40,263 nucleotides of DNA from Salegentibacter echinorum (GTDB taxonomy: Bacteria; Bacteroidota; Bacteroidia; Flavobacteriales; Flavobacteriaceae), in contig NZ_FQVT01000020.1 of assembly GCF_900129445.1 (NCBI RefSeq), positions 1-40,263 of the forward strand. The letters run 5' to 3'. The translations under genes and the position numbers were made by a program. The notes beneath the pieces were generated by a model. The model did not search any database. It was given only the letters and a program-made list of their open reading frames with translations, and was not told the origin of the DNA. Shown here one piece after another: positions 24,711 to 33,099 of this stretch. Position 1 is the stretch's first letter; every line of letters starts with the position of its first letter.

Positions 24711-25439
24711 ATGGGCAGAAGTATAGCGATAGGAGATATTCACGGGGGGTTAAAGGCCCTTATTGAATTGTTGGAAAAAATTAAAGTGCGTCCCGAAGAT
24801 GAACTTATATTCCTGGGAGATTATGTAGATGGCTGGAGCGATTCTGCAAATGTTGTTTCTTATTTAATTGAACTGGCGCAGCAAAATACCTGTATTTTTC
24901 TAAGGGGAAATCACGACGATTTGGTTTATCAATGGTTAAAAACGGGGGAATTAAACGAAAAATGGTTAGAACATGGTGGACAGAGCAGCATTGACGCCTA
25001 CCGTAATTTTTCTTCAGAAGAAAAAGAAAAACACATCAAGTTTTTTGAAGAAATGTTTAATTATTATATCGATAAAGAAAACAGGTTGTTTGTGCATGCC
25101 GGCTTTACTAATTTGCATGGTCCAGATCACGAATATCACGATACAGGATTCTACTGGGACCGTACTTTGTGGGAAATGGCACTTTCGTTAGATGAAAATA
25201 TAAAACCTGGAGATTTTAATTATCCAAAAAGGTTACAAATTTTCGATGAGATTTTTATTGGTCATACTCCGGTAACAAGAATAAATGAAAGTGAGCCTGT
25301 TAAGAAAGCGAGCATCTGGAATGTAGATACAGGAGCAGCTTTTAAAGGTAAATTATCTGCAATAGATGTAAATTCTAAAGAAATTTGGCAAAGTAGCCCG
25401 GTTTTTGAGCTATATCCGCGGGAAGACGGCAGAAATTAA
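24711..25439 (+). CDS. PPP-type metallophosphatase
   Basis: 242 residues of the calcineurin-like, PPP-type fold (serine/threonine phosphatase or diadenosine tetraphosphatase group). The metal-binding motifs are all present: GDIHG at 8-12, GDYVDGW at 36-42, RGNHDD at 65-70, then FVHAG near 127 and GHTP near 184. The substrate (phosphoprotein or Np4N-type nucleotide) cannot be told from sequence. It begins directly after the stop of the AlbA_2-domain gene, implying a joint function. It ends 169 bp before the desaturase gene, which has its own -7 box. Confidence 0.87.
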   Translation: MGRSIAIGDIHGGLKALIELLEKIKVRPEDELIFLGDYVDGWSDSANVVSYLIELAQQNTCIFLRGNHDDLVYQWLKTGELNEKWLEHGGQSSIDAYRNFSSEEKEKHIKFFEEMFNYYIDKENRLFVHAGFTNLHGPDHEYHDTGFYWDRTLWEMALSLDENIKPGDFNYPKRLQIFDEIFIGHTPVTRINESEPVKKASIWNVDTGAAFKGKLSAIDVNSKEIWQSSPVFELYPREDGRN

Positions 25440-25472
25440 GACGAATTTATTAAAAATCCTGCTTTCTCTTTC

Positions 25473-25480
25473 TATCTTTG
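25473..25480 (+). promoter_or_regulatory. Bacteroidota -7 box for the desaturase gene
   Basis: TATCTTTG, exact TAnnTTTG. It would give a leader of roughly 120 nt before the ATG at 25609. A TTTA at 25446-25449 is a weak -33 candidate. Confidence 0.4.
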
Positions 25481-25608
25481 TATTCAAGCATTTTGACATT
25501 GATTTTTGTGCCAGGATCTGGAACTTATTTTTTAATGTTCAGCGCTTGGAAAAGATTTAAATAATTTCAGCAGAATTCAGAATTTTTCTGTTTTAAAATA
25601 CACAAAAG

Positions 25609-26613
25609 ATGGCCCTGGATAATATACGTTTAGAAGTGATGAATACCGTTGAAAAGGAAGTTGACGGGTTCATAAAGAAATACTTGATTCCCGTGGAAGA
25701 TATCTGGCAACCTACAGATTTACTCCCCAATCTGCAGCAGGAAAATTACGTAGAAGAAATCACACAAATTCGAGAAGAAGCCAAAGAGTTGGAATATGAT
25801 TTTTGGGTAGTTTTAGTAGCCGATATGGTAACTGAAGAAGCTCTTCCCACCTACGAGTCCTGGTTAATGGATATGGAAGGAGTAGAGCAACACGGCAAAA
25901 CCAGGGGCGAAGAAAACGCCTGGTCTAAATGGGTGCGTCACTGGACAGGTGAAGAAAACCGGCATGGGGACACGCTTAATAAATATCTGTATCTATCGGG
26001 AAGGGTAAATATGCGCGAAATCGAAAAAACCACCCAATATCTTATCAACGATGGTTTTGATATTGGTACCGGCAGAGATCCTTATAAAAATTTTGTCTAT
26101 ACCAGTTTTCAGGAATTGGCTACCAATATTTCTCACAAACGAGTGGGACAGTTAGCTAAAAAGAAAGGAAATAAAATGCTGGGGAAAATGTGCAATATTA
26201 TTGCGGGAGACGAGATGAGGCATTATATGGCTTACCGTGAGTTTGTAAAAACTATTTTTGAGCACGATCCTAGTGAAATGATGCTGGCCTTTCACGATAT
26301 GATGAAGAAAAAGATTGTTATGCCTGCCCAGTTCTTAAGAGAAAGCGGCCAGGGTATTGCAGAAGCCTTCGAAAACTTCTCCAATGCTGCCCAGAGACTT
26401 GGGGTATATACTACCTACGATTATATTAATATTATGGAAAAATTAAACGGATACTGGGAGATAGATAAGATGAGGTCACTAACCGACGAGGCCGAAAAAG
26501 CCCGGGACTATTTGATGAAATTGCCCGATAGAATGCGCAGGGTTGCAGATCGTATGGCTATCCCGCAAGATCAACACACCTTTAAATGGGTAGAGGCGAA
26601 TGGGAAGCTTTAA
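25609..26613 (+). CDS. Acyl-ACP desaturase (soluble di-iron)
   Basis: A 334-residue soluble fatty-acid desaturase of the plant stearoyl-ACP type, which introduces a cis double bond into acyl-ACP for membrane lipid fluidity. The di-iron ligands are visible: a Glu in VTEEALPTYE (about 76-77), E116 and H119 in EENRHGD, E169 in FQELATNISH, E202 and H205 in DEMRHYMAY. There is no signal or membrane helix. It is monocistronic, with its own likely promoter and a strong hairpin terminator after it. The exact position of the double bond is not predictable here. Confidence 0.93.
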   Translation: MALDNIRLEVMNTVEKEVDGFIKKYLIPVEDIWQPTDLLPNLQQENYVEEITQIREEAKELEYDFWVVLVADMVTEEALPTYESWLMDMEGVEQHGKTRGEENAWSKWVRHWTGEENRHGDTLNKYLYLSGRVNMREIEKTTQYLINDGFDIGTGRDPYKNFVYTSFQELATNISHKRVGQLAKKKGNKMLGKMCNIIAGDEMRHYMAYREFVKTIFEHDPSEMMLAFHDMMKKKIVMPAQFLRESGQGIAEAFENFSNAAQRLGVYTTYDYINIMEKLNGYWEIDKMRSLTDEAEKARDYLMKLPDRMRRVADRMAIPQDQHTFKWVEANGKL

Positions 26614-26647
26614 TGCGTAATTAAGGCAAATCTCGAGTAAAGTTATT

Positions 26648-26694
26648 GCCACCAATTCAGGAATATCAGATTATTCGTGAATTAGTGGCTTTTT
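26648..26694 (+). terminator. Terminator after the desaturase gene, GCCAC-palindrome family
   Basis: The left arm GCCACCAATTCAGGAAT (26648-26664) pairs with ATTCGTGAATTAGTGGC (26673-26689) with two mismatches, then TTTTT. It is the same sequence family as the hairpins at 34339-34380 and 40105-40156. Confidence 0.75.
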
Positions 26695-26756
26695 ATCTGG
26701 GAATAATATAGCCTGGAAAAGGAGAAGGGATTACTTTATAACCGCTACATTAAATA

Positions 26757-27341
26757 CTACTGGTAAAAATTCATCAATTTAATATAGTCCCAAACTGCAT
26801 GGGGTAACATTGGTTTGACAAATTTACCATCTTGTACCGCGCTTCTTATAAAGGTAGAGGAAATTTCCACTCGCGGAGCGTTCACCCTGGTTATTTTAGG
26901 GTGGTCCCTAAATTCATTTTCAACTTTCCCACCAGAAATCCTGGGATAAACATAGATCTCATGATTTTCGAGAATTACTTCATAATTTTTCCACTTGTGG
27001 AAAGTCTTTAAGTTGTCTTCGCCCATAATAAGACAAAAGCGGTTGGTAGGATGTCTTTCCTGCAAATGGGCTAGTGTTACTGAAGTATAATTGGGCTGAG
27101 GTAGTCCAAATTCCACATTTGAGGGACTTAGATGCTCATAACCTTCGCAGGCCTTATAAACCATTTCCAACCGATGGTGATTTTCTAGCAGGGAACTCTT
27201 TTTTTTATGTGGATTATGAGGGGTTACCACCAACCAAACTTCATCCAAATCGGAAAACTCGGCCATGTGATTGGCAATAATTAAGTGCCCAACATGGATG
27301 GGATTAAAGGTGCCAAAAAACAACCCAATCTTTTTATTCAT
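26757..27341 (-). CDS. nadD: Nicotinate-nucleotide adenylyltransferase
   Basis: A 194-residue enzyme of NAD synthesis that joins ATP and nicotinate mononucleotide. The nucleotidyltransferase signature GLFFGTFNPIHVGHLIIANH starts at residue 6, with the catalytic H-x-G-H. LIMGEDNLKTFHKWKNYE near 103 and the ATP-binding ISSTFIRSAV near 160 complete the pattern. The length is usual. Its ATG lies inside the end of gmk (8-bp overlap), so the last two genes of the yicC-gmk-nadD operon are translationally coupled. Confidence 0.95.
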   Translation of the reverse strand: MNKKIGLFFGTFNPIHVGHLIIANHMAEFSDLDEVWLVVTPHNPHKKKSSLLENHHRLEMVYKACEGYEHLSPSNVEFGLPQPNYTSVTLAHLQERHPTNRFCLIMGEDNLKTFHKWKNYEVILENHEIYVYPRISGGKVENEFRDHPKITRVNAPRVEISSTFIRSAVQDGKFVKPMLPHAVWDYIKLMNFYQ

Positions 27342-27927
27342 GTTCTTTAGAAGTGTTTACACCAACATAGCTGGCCACCAAATCGTAAGCTTCTTTGAGG
27401 GCAGTATTTAAATGATGGTTTTCTATGATAAAATCGAACTGGGGAGCGGTAGCTAATTCTATAGAAGCTTTTGCTACACGCATATTAATTTTATCATCGG
27501 TTTCTGTTTTGCGCTTTTTTAACCTGATCTTTAACTCTTCAATACTGGGTGGTTTTACAAAAACTGCCAGGGTTTTCTTTGGGTAAATGTTTTTAATGTC
27601 CAGCCCACCAACTACATCTATATCGAAGATCACGTGTTTTCCTTTAGCCCAAATACGCTCCACTTCGCTTTTTAAAGTTCCGTAGAAATTATCGCGGTAA
27701 ACTTCTTCCCATTCCAGGAATTCATCATTTTTTATTTTGCTTTTAAAATCTTCTAAAGACAAAAAGTGATAATGTTCACCGTCTATTTCCTCGCCACGGG
27801 CCGCACGGGAAGTAGCCGAAATGGAAAATTCCAGGTTTAATTCCTTTTGTTTTAATAAATGTTGAACTATTGTGGTTTTTCCAGAGCCCGAAGGAGCCGA
27901 GAAAACGATAAGCTTACCGTCGTCCAT
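27334..27927 (-). CDS. gmk: Guanylate kinase
   Basis: A 197-residue kinase phosphorylating GMP to GDP. The P-loop is SAPSGSGKTT at 9-18; the GMP-binding region is SATSRAARGEEIDGEHYHFLS at about 37-57, followed by FLEWEEVYRDNFYGT and the lid region RLKKRKTETDDKINMR. The usual family form in the GMP site is T(T/S)R.PR.GE..G..Y.F; here Ala replaces Pro. The gene starts right after the yicC stop and overlaps nadD. Confidence 0.95.
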   Translation of the reverse strand: MDDGKLIVFSAPSGSGKTTIVQHLLKQKELNLEFSISATSRAARGEEIDGEHYHFLSLEDFKSKIKNDEFLEWEEVYRDNFYGTLKSEVERIWAKGKHVIFDIDVVGGLDIKNIYPKKTLAVFVKPPSIEELKIRLKKRKTETDDKINMRVAKASIELATAPQFDFIIENHHLNTALKEAYDLVASYVGVNTSKEHE

Positions 27928-28785
27928 TTAAAGTACGTTTAAAAGTTGTTCTTTTATTTTTTCCAGTTCATCTTTCATCTGCACCACCAATTGTTGCATA
28001 GGGGCATAATTAGATTTGCTCCCTATGGTATTGATTTCGCGACCCATTTCCTGAGAAATAAACCCGAGTTTTTTTCCGTTAGAATCGGGGGAATTAATGC
28101 TTTCTATAAAATAGGAAAGGTGGTTTTCCAACCTTACTTTTTCTTCGGTAATGTCAAATTTTTCAATGTAATACACCAGTTCCTGCTCAAAACGGTTCTC
28201 ATCTACATTTTCCTTAAGATCGGCAATACCTTTTCTAAGTCTTTCTTTTACCGCATCAACGCGTTCAGGATCTATTTTGATTACTTCTTTTAACAATTTA
28301 TCGATGTTATTCACCCTAAAAGAAAGGTCTTTTTCTAAAGCTTTTCCTTCATCTTTTCGAAAGGTATTGATCTCTTCCAAAGCTTCAATTACCGCATTTT
28401 CTATGGCTTTAAACTCGGCTTCATCAATTTCTTCCCGCTCGGTAGTAACCGCATCTGGCATTTTTACTGCCATTCTTAAAAGTTCGGTTTCATTGCCAGG
28501 AACTATAGCACTTAATTGTTTCATATAATTGGCAACGACTCCTTTGTTTACCGAGGCTGAAGTTTCTTCCCCGGTGATGTCTACAAACAGGGAGAAATCT
28601 ACTTTTCCCCTAACAAGGGATTTACCGATTATGTTTCTTAGTTGCAGTTCTTTTTCGCGGTATTGCGAAGGAATTCTGGCGTTTACATCAAGATTTTTAC
28701 TATTAAGCGATTTAATCTCAACGCTTATCTTTTTGGATGGAAGTTGCGTGATGCTCTTTCCAAAACCTGTCATCGACTGGATCAT
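27928..28785 (-). CDS. yicC: YicC family endoribonuclease
   Basis: 285 residues from ATG 28785. A TTG two codons upstream (28791) would give a slightly longer form, but the ATG yields the canonical N-terminus MIQSMTGFGKS. The conserved core is present: EIKSLNSKNLDVNARIPSQYREKELQLRNII near 23-53, and the C-terminal GKKLGFISQEMGREINTIGSKSNYAPMQQLVVQMKDELEKIKEQLLNV. YicC proteins are endoribonucleases involved in RNA turnover in E. coli and relatives. The gene lies upstream of gmk, a common pairing. A good promoter precedes it. Confidence 0.93.
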   Translation of the reverse strand: MIQSMTGFGKSITQLPSKKISVEIKSLNSKNLDVNARIPSQYREKELQLRNIIGKSLVRGKVDFSLFVDITGEETSASVNKGVVANYMKQLSAIVPGNETELLRMAVKMPDAVTTEREEIDEAEFKAIENAVIEALEEINTFRKDEGKALEKDLSFRVNNIDKLLKEVIKIDPERVDAVKERLRKGIADLKENVDENRFEQELVYYIEKFDITEEKVRLENHLSYFIESINSPDSNGKKLGFISQEMGREINTIGSKSNYAPMQQLVVQMKDELEKIKEQLLNVL

Positions 28786-28805
28786 GGGCAATTTTTAAGC
28801 TTGTG

Positions 28806-28835
28806 CAAAGGTAATCAATTCTGTAGCAGCACAAA
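28806..28835 (-). promoter_or_regulatory. Promoter of the yicC-gmk-nadD operon
   Basis: On the minus strand: TTTG (28835-28832), an 18-nt spacer, then TACCTTTG (28813-28806), an exact TAnnTTTG. The leader to the yicC ATG at 28785 would be about 15 nt. This is one of the two best promoter matches in the window. Confidence 0.6.
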
Positions 28836-29276
28836 GCCGCGTAAAGGCTATTTTGATTTTTTAGAAATTCTGAACTGGAAAGTTTAAAATGTTTGCCCCG
28901 AATGCACGAAGACGTTGGGATAATAGAAATACGACCAGAGAACAGAGAACAGAGAGCAAAGAAAAAAGAAAAAAGAATCAAGAATCAAGACAGAAAAGCA
29001 TTAACCCGGAATATTCATTAGATTAACCTGAATACTATAATGCGACTAAGTTTTACCATCCCGAGTTTTCGGGATTGATACTCAAAAATGGGTGTAACTA
29101 TCTTGTCGGAAGGGTTAACCCGCACCAAAAAACATTTCTCAAAAGTGACGTAAATTATGCGGGCTAAGATGTGCAAAGATACGCTTGGTGTTTTTTTGGA
29201 GTTTTGGAGTCTTTGTGGCCTCTTTTTGTTTCTGAAACAATAGATTGCTAAAAATGTTTAAAAGTTGTAGAGATTT
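28836..29276. other. Gap upstream of yicC with repeat debris
   Basis: No gene seen. It holds a lone degenerate arm of the GCCAC family at 28894-28911 (TGCCCCGAATGCACGAAG), a perfect hairpin ATCCCGA-GTTT-TCGGGAT at 29058-29075, and half of a GxxExxY-type repeat unit at 29183-29220 (CTTGGTG...GGAGTCTTTGTGGCC). Between 28930 and 28990 is a purine-rich run of AGAGA and AAAGAAAAA words. The debris suggests an old repeat insertion site. Confidence 0.5.
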
Positions 29277-30254
29277 TCAAGTTGGTGTTAAAACTGATTT
29301 CCGTTTAATGAATTCCAGTGCTCTTTCCTCGTGGTAATAAGGTTTTTTATGTTGAATAAAACCCACGTGCCCACCTTGTTTTGGAATTTCCAGGTATAGG
29401 TTCTTAGAGTTTTTAGCCAATTGTATAGGATAGGAATTTGGCGCCAAAAAAGTATCGTTTTCAGCATTAATCAATAGGGTAGGGGTTTGAATTCCTGGTA
29501 AGAATGCCAGGCAACTGCATTGGCGGTAATAATGAGCAGCACTTTTAAATCCGTGTGCTTTGCTGGTGTATAGTTCATCTATGGCAAGCAGGGAATTGCA
29601 ACCGGCGATGTCTTTTTTATCTATTTCTGAAGGAAAATGAGCTTCACGAAGCCGCAATTCTTTCTTTAGGTTTTTTAGGAAGCGACGGGAATACAAAAAG
29701 TTATGCGACTTATTGAGTTCGTTTAGGGAGGCGCCCAGATCACACGGCACCGAAACCGCCACCGCCGATTTAATTTCTGAAGCGATTTTTGATTGTTCCC
29801 CTAAGTATTTCAGCAATAAATTCCCACCCAAACTAAAGCCAATCAGGTTTATTTCAGCATATTTATTTTCAACTTTTAAAACATCGATTACCGTTTGCAG
29901 ATCTTCGGTAGCGCCGGCGTGATAGCTGCGATATAACCGGTTTATCTCCCCGCTGCAACTTCTAAAATTCATAGAAGCAATATCCCAGCCATTTTCGTAA
30001 AAGATTTTGGCCATCCCCCGCATATAAGGCCGGTTGGCATTTCCGGCCAGGCCGTGAAGAAGAATAAGTACCTTATTATTGTTTGGAGAAAAGAATGTTC
30101 GTTCCAGATCTAAAAAATCTCCATCGCTTAATTCTATCCGCTGCCTGGTTGAAAAATGGAATTCAACCCGCCTAAAGGCTGAGGCATAAATACTGGCAAC
30201 GTGAGAATTTTTAAAAATACCCGGGGCTCTATATGTATTTTTTAATAACGGCAT
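29277..30254 (-). CDS. YheT family alpha/beta hydrolase
   Basis: 325 residues, cytoplasmic. Alpha/beta-hydrolase features: oxyanion-hole segment LLHGLAGNANRPYMRGMA at about 65-82, FRSCSGEINRLYRSYHAGATEDL near 97-119, typical of YheT-type esterases, nucleophile S141 in GFSLGGN, an acid in NAENDTFLAP, and the catalytic His in QGGHVGF near the C-terminus. YheT relatives hydrolyse short esters; the natural substrate is unknown. Monocistronic, with a -7 box eight bases before the ATG. Confidence 0.9.
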   Translation of the reverse strand: MPLLKNTYRAPGIFKNSHVASIYASAFRRVEFHFSTRQRIELSDGDFLDLERTFFSPNNNKVLILLHGLAGNANRPYMRGMAKIFYENGWDIASMNFRSCSGEINRLYRSYHAGATEDLQTVIDVLKVENKYAEINLIGFSLGGNLLLKYLGEQSKIASEIKSAVAVSVPCDLGASLNELNKSHNFLYSRRFLKNLKKELRLREAHFPSEIDKKDIAGCNSLLAIDELYTSKAHGFKSAAHYYRQCSCLAFLPGIQTPTLLINAENDTFLAPNSYPIQLAKNSKNLYLEIPKQGGHVGFIQHKKPYYHEERALEFIKRKSVLTPT

Positions 30255-30262
30255 GTAAAGAG

Positions 30263-30270
30263 CAAAGATA
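30263..30270 (-). promoter_or_regulatory. -7 box for the YheT-type hydrolase gene
   Basis: Minus strand TATCTTTG, exact TAnnTTTG, eight bases before the ATG at 30254. The leader would be very short. Confidence 0.4.
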
Positions 30271-30399
30271 AGTAGGCGAGTCGGTAATTTTTGGTAAATA
30301 TCTTAGCATTTTAATTGGAAATCTTAATTTTAGCGTAAAACCCTAAGATAATTATGCGTGCATAAGATTTTTTTCTAATTTTATTGGAAAATCGAGAAG

Positions 30400-30894
30400 A
30401 TGTACACTAAAAATTTTGAGATACGTTGGAGTGATATAGATGCCAACCGGCATTTGGCCAACACCGCTTACGTGAATTTTATGAGCCACACTAGAATGGC
30501 TTTTTTAATGGAAAATGGTTTCGGGCAGGAAGATTTAGCGCGAGAGAATATTGGTCCCGTGGTTTTCTATGAACATATTTATTATTTTAAGGAGGTATTT
30601 GCTGGGAAACCAATTAAAGTGACATTGCAATTAAAAGGCCTTTCTGAAGACGGGATGTATTTTGAATTTCTGCATAATTTTTATGATGAAAAGGGACAAA
30701 ATTTTGCCAGCTGTGAAATGATGGGCGCCTGGATAGATTTAAAAGAAAGAAAGCTAACGAAATTACCAGATGTTTTACTTAAAAATATAGACAGTCTTGG
30801 CCATACCAAAGATTTTAAAGTGCTCACCAAAGAAGATACACGCAAATACGGCCAACGACCGCAAAATATGGATCCTGAAGAATTAGGGTTTTAA
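30400..30894 (+). CDS. Acyl-CoA thioesterase, 4HBT hot-dog fold
   Basis: 164 residues with the 4-hydroxybenzoyl-CoA thioesterase pattern: FEIRWSDIDANRHLANTAYVNFMSHTRMAFL at about 5-35, including the catalytic-type Asp in SDIDANRHLAN. YFKEVFAGKPIKVTLQLKGLSEDGMYFEFLHNFYDEKGQNFASCEMMGAWIDLKERK follows as the second half of the hot-dog fold. It probably hydrolyses an acyl-CoA or acyl-ACP thioester; the chain length is not predictable. It stands alone between divergent YheT and the convergent EamA gene, which ends five bases after it. Confidence 0.87.
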   Translation: MYTKNFEIRWSDIDANRHLANTAYVNFMSHTRMAFLMENGFGQEDLARENIGPVVFYEHIYYFKEVFAGKPIKVTLQLKGLSEDGMYFEFLHNFYDEKGQNFASCEMMGAWIDLKERKLTKLPDVLLKNIDSLGHTKDFKVLTKEDTRKYGQRPQNMDPEELGF

Positions 30895-30898
30895 AAGT

Positions 30899-31798
30899 TT
30901 AAGCCCTTACTTCGGTTTTCTTTTTAGTCACCAAATAAACTCCTACAAAGACTAAAATCCCGGCGGTAGCTTTTACTAAATTTAATTCATCGGCACCACT
31001 TATGATCGCGTAGGAAATTGCTATAAGCGGTTGCAAGTACATAAAAACGCTAATAGTAGAAGCCGAAAGCCTTTTTAAAGCATAAATATTCAGTAAATAG
31101 GTGGCAAAGGTAGTCCCAAGTACTACAAAACCCATTTTCCAGATAGCTTCAAAGGGAAGGTGTAGCCAATCTACGGCAGTAAATTGTTCTATGGTAATAG
31201 GGAAATTGATAATAACCGCGATTAGAAAAAACCACTTCATAAGCGTAATAGCATGATATTTTGCAGTGAGCGGTTTAACCAGGATTAGGTATAATCCAAA
31301 AGAAAAGGCATTTACTATAAACAAAGCATTTCCCAGGGGAATATTTGGGGCATTTCCGCTGCTTTCTGCACTAAACAATACCAGGGTGAGGGCGCCGGCG
31401 AGTCCTAAAATAACTCCAATGCTTTTTAGTAACGTAATGCGTTCTTTAATTAAAATTGAAGCCAATATAAGTACCATGACCGGAGATAAGGTAACAATTA
31501 CCGAGCTGTTGATGGGCGTGGAAAGACTAAGACCTTTAAAGAAAAACAACATATTTATGACCATCCCGAAAACGGCACAGCCTAAAATACGGGGCCAGTC
31601 AGATTTAGCAATCTTTTCTTTAGGTCCCATCCAGCTAATTCCCCAAAAGAGTATTGCAGCGCCGAAAACTCGCAGAAATATAAATCCGAAAGGTTCAATA
31701 TAAGTAGGCATCACGCCTTTTGCCACGGTATGGTTTATGCCATAAATTGTACTGGCACCAATTGCAGCGAGGATTGCTAAAATCCTTTTATTATCCAT
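30899..31798 (-). CDS. EamA (DMT) family transporter
   Basis: 299 residues from ATG 31798; a TTG-started longer form from 31846 would lie wholly inside the preceding gene and is unlikely. It has about ten membrane helices in two repeated EamA halves (ILAAIGASTIYGINHTVAKG...; NALFIVNAFSFGLYLILVKPL...), with a basic C-terminus VTKKKTEVRA. The family exports metabolites such as amino acids; no substrate can be given. Its ATG overlaps the stop of the ArsC-family gene (ATGGATAA), so they are coupled. It converges on the thioesterase with a five-base gap. Confidence 0.9.
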   Translation of the reverse strand: MDNKRILAILAAIGASTIYGINHTVAKGVMPTYIEPFGFIFLRVFGAAILFWGISWMGPKEKIAKSDWPRILGCAVFGMVINMLFFFKGLSLSTPINSSVIVTLSPVMVLILASILIKERITLLKSIGVILGLAGALTLVLFSAESSGNAPNIPLGNALFIVNAFSFGLYLILVKPLTAKYHAITLMKWFFLIAVIINFPITIEQFTAVDWLHLPFEAIWKMGFVVLGTTFATYLLNIYALKRLSASTISVFMYLQPLIAISYAIISGADELNLVKATAGILVFVGVYLVTKKKTEVRA

Positions 31799-32144
31799 GA
31801 ATGGAAGCTTTTGCTGCTGCAACTGTTTTTTTTGAATTGCCAACAAAAATTTTATCGCCGTTTATGATAACCGGTCTTTTTAAAAAGGTATAATGCTCAA
31901 GGATCAGAGCTTTATAATCGTTTTCAGAAAGGGTTTGCTCTTTTAAGCCACGTTCTTTGTATAAACGGGCCCTTTTACTAAATAAAGCTTCGTGACTTCC
32001 TGAAAGTGACTGCATCTCTTCCAGTTGATCTTCGGTTATTTCTTCATTTTTAATATCCTGAAACTCAAAATCTCCCGGCAGTTCCAACTCTTTGATTATT
32101 TTTTGGCAGGTATTACAGGTAGAAAGGTGATAAATTTTCTTCAT
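31791..32144 (-). CDS. ArsC/Spx-family thioredoxin-like protein
   Basis: 117 residues. The N-terminal MKKIYHLSTCNTCQKIIKEL has the ArsC position cysteine C10 in a C-x-x-C form (C10, C13). FQDIKNEEITEDQLEEM, RARLYKERGL and the FLKRPVIINGDKIFVGNSKK segment match the ArsC/Spx/YffB fold, including the conserved RP loop. The family includes arsenate reductases and stress regulators; no arsenic genes are nearby, so the name arsenate reductase would be an over-call. Middle gene of a lipoprotein, ArsC, EamA run. Confidence 0.87.
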   Translation of the reverse strand: MKKIYHLSTCNTCQKIIKELELPGDFEFQDIKNEEITEDQLEEMQSLSGSHEALFSKRARLYKERGLKEQTLSENDYKALILEHYTFLKRPVIINGDKIFVGNSKKTVAAAKASIHG

Positions 32145-32207
32145 AGTTATAGTAAATCTTTAGAGAGAAGGTTGTGGTTAAATAAGGTTATTTATTTTAG
32201 GAGAAAC

Positions 32208-33011
32208 TTAGTTAAGCGCAATATCGTTAAGCCATTGCGAAACCTGGTCTTTTGGAAAATTAAGCTCTAATTGTCCTTCTGCATAGCTGGCCGCTTCATA
32301 TTGATTGTAGATAAGCAAAACGTCATCTTCAGTTATCGCAATATTTTCTGGAAGCGCAAAAGCATCATTTTCAAAGAAAAAACCTTTGGAATTAATATTG
32401 TCGCCTTCCGGTACCTTAAACTTTTTTCTGAACTCTTTTTCAGCAAAATTTTTAAACCCGGCCATATCAGAAAATAGGTCTTTATTTTTTATTACCTCGC
32501 CGGTTTTAGCGTTGAAGTTTTCATACAATGTTGCTCCATAGCCATGTGCACCACCCGTGAAAATGTAGAATTCGGTTTTTAAAACCAGCAGTTTTTTATT
32601 CTGATGAATAACATTTTGGGAAGTTTCTACTTCGTAGCCGGCAGGACTGTCTGGAAAATCGTTTTTAAAATTCTTATAATCGGCAATAAACTCATCCAGG
32701 GCTGCAGGGATGTTTTTTGCATCGGTATCTGCTTCAGCATTACTAAAAATTTTTATGATCTGCTGTTCATTGTACTCATTAATAGTTTTGGCTGTTTCCC
32801 CGTTTACTCTAAATTTTAAATAATTTAGCCTAATCCTGGGGCAATCGGCATCCTTACAGGCAGAAAAATCATTTGGGGTAAGTCCAACTTCAGCAAACCC
32901 CAAAGTGGTTTCTTCAATATTATTAGTGTTCTTTTTAGCTTCTTTTTTTTCGTCACGGCAGGAACCAAAAAGCAGTCCCAATGCTAAAATAGGGAGCAAT
33001 AATTTTTTCAT
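32208..33011 (-). CDS. DUF3298/RsiV-type lipoprotein
   Basis: 267 residues from ATG 33011; this start gives a clean lipoprotein signal MKKLLLPILALGLLFGSC with the lipidated Cys at 18, whereas a TTG start at 33065 adds a meaningless leader. The mature part has a DUF4163/DUF3298 layout: RIRLNYLKFRVNGETAKTINEYN, then FYIFTGGAHGYGATLYENFNAKTGEVIKNKDLFSD, then the C-terminal IAITEDDVLLIYNQYEAASYAEGQLELNFP. Such domains occur in the RsiV anti-sigma factor and in envelope lipoproteins; the role is unknown. It diverges from metB 88 bp away. Confidence 0.87.
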   Translation of the reverse strand: MKKLLLPILALGLLFGSCRDEKKEAKKNTNNIEETTLGFAEVGLTPNDFSACKDADCPRIRLNYLKFRVNGETAKTINEYNEQQIIKIFSNAEADTDAKNIPAALDEFIADYKNFKNDFPDSPAGYEVETSQNVIHQNKKLLVLKTEFYIFTGGAHGYGATLYENFNAKTGEVIKNKDLFSDMAGFKNFAEKEFRKKFKVPEGDNINSKGFFFENDAFALPENIAITEDDVLLIYNQYEAASYAEGQLELNFPKDQVSQWLNDIALN

Positions 33012-33050
33012 AAAAAGGGGTGTTAAAGGAACGGATAAAGGTAAGCCTAT

Positions 33051-33082
33051 TTTGCTTAAGCACAATGAGTATGCTACATTTG
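33051..33082 (+). promoter_or_regulatory. Promoter of the trans-sulfuration gene
   Basis: TTTG at 33051-33054, a 20-nt spacer, then TACATTTG at 33075-33082 (exact TAnnTTTG), ending 17 bp before the ATG at 33100. It supports the ATG at 33100 and not the far-upstream in-frame start at 32905. Confidence 0.6.
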
Positions 33083-33099
33083 TTGCAAATCAAATTGCG

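Noticed and set aside
31791-32144. Arsenate reductase proper
   Set aside because: Fold and active cysteine match the ArsC/Spx family, but no arsenic genes are nearby, so a specific arsenate role is not supported.
32905-33099. N-terminal extension of the trans-sulfuration enzyme
   Set aside because: The frame is open, but it overlaps the divergent lipoprotein's signal sequence, and a good promoter at 33051-33082 fits the ATG at 33100.
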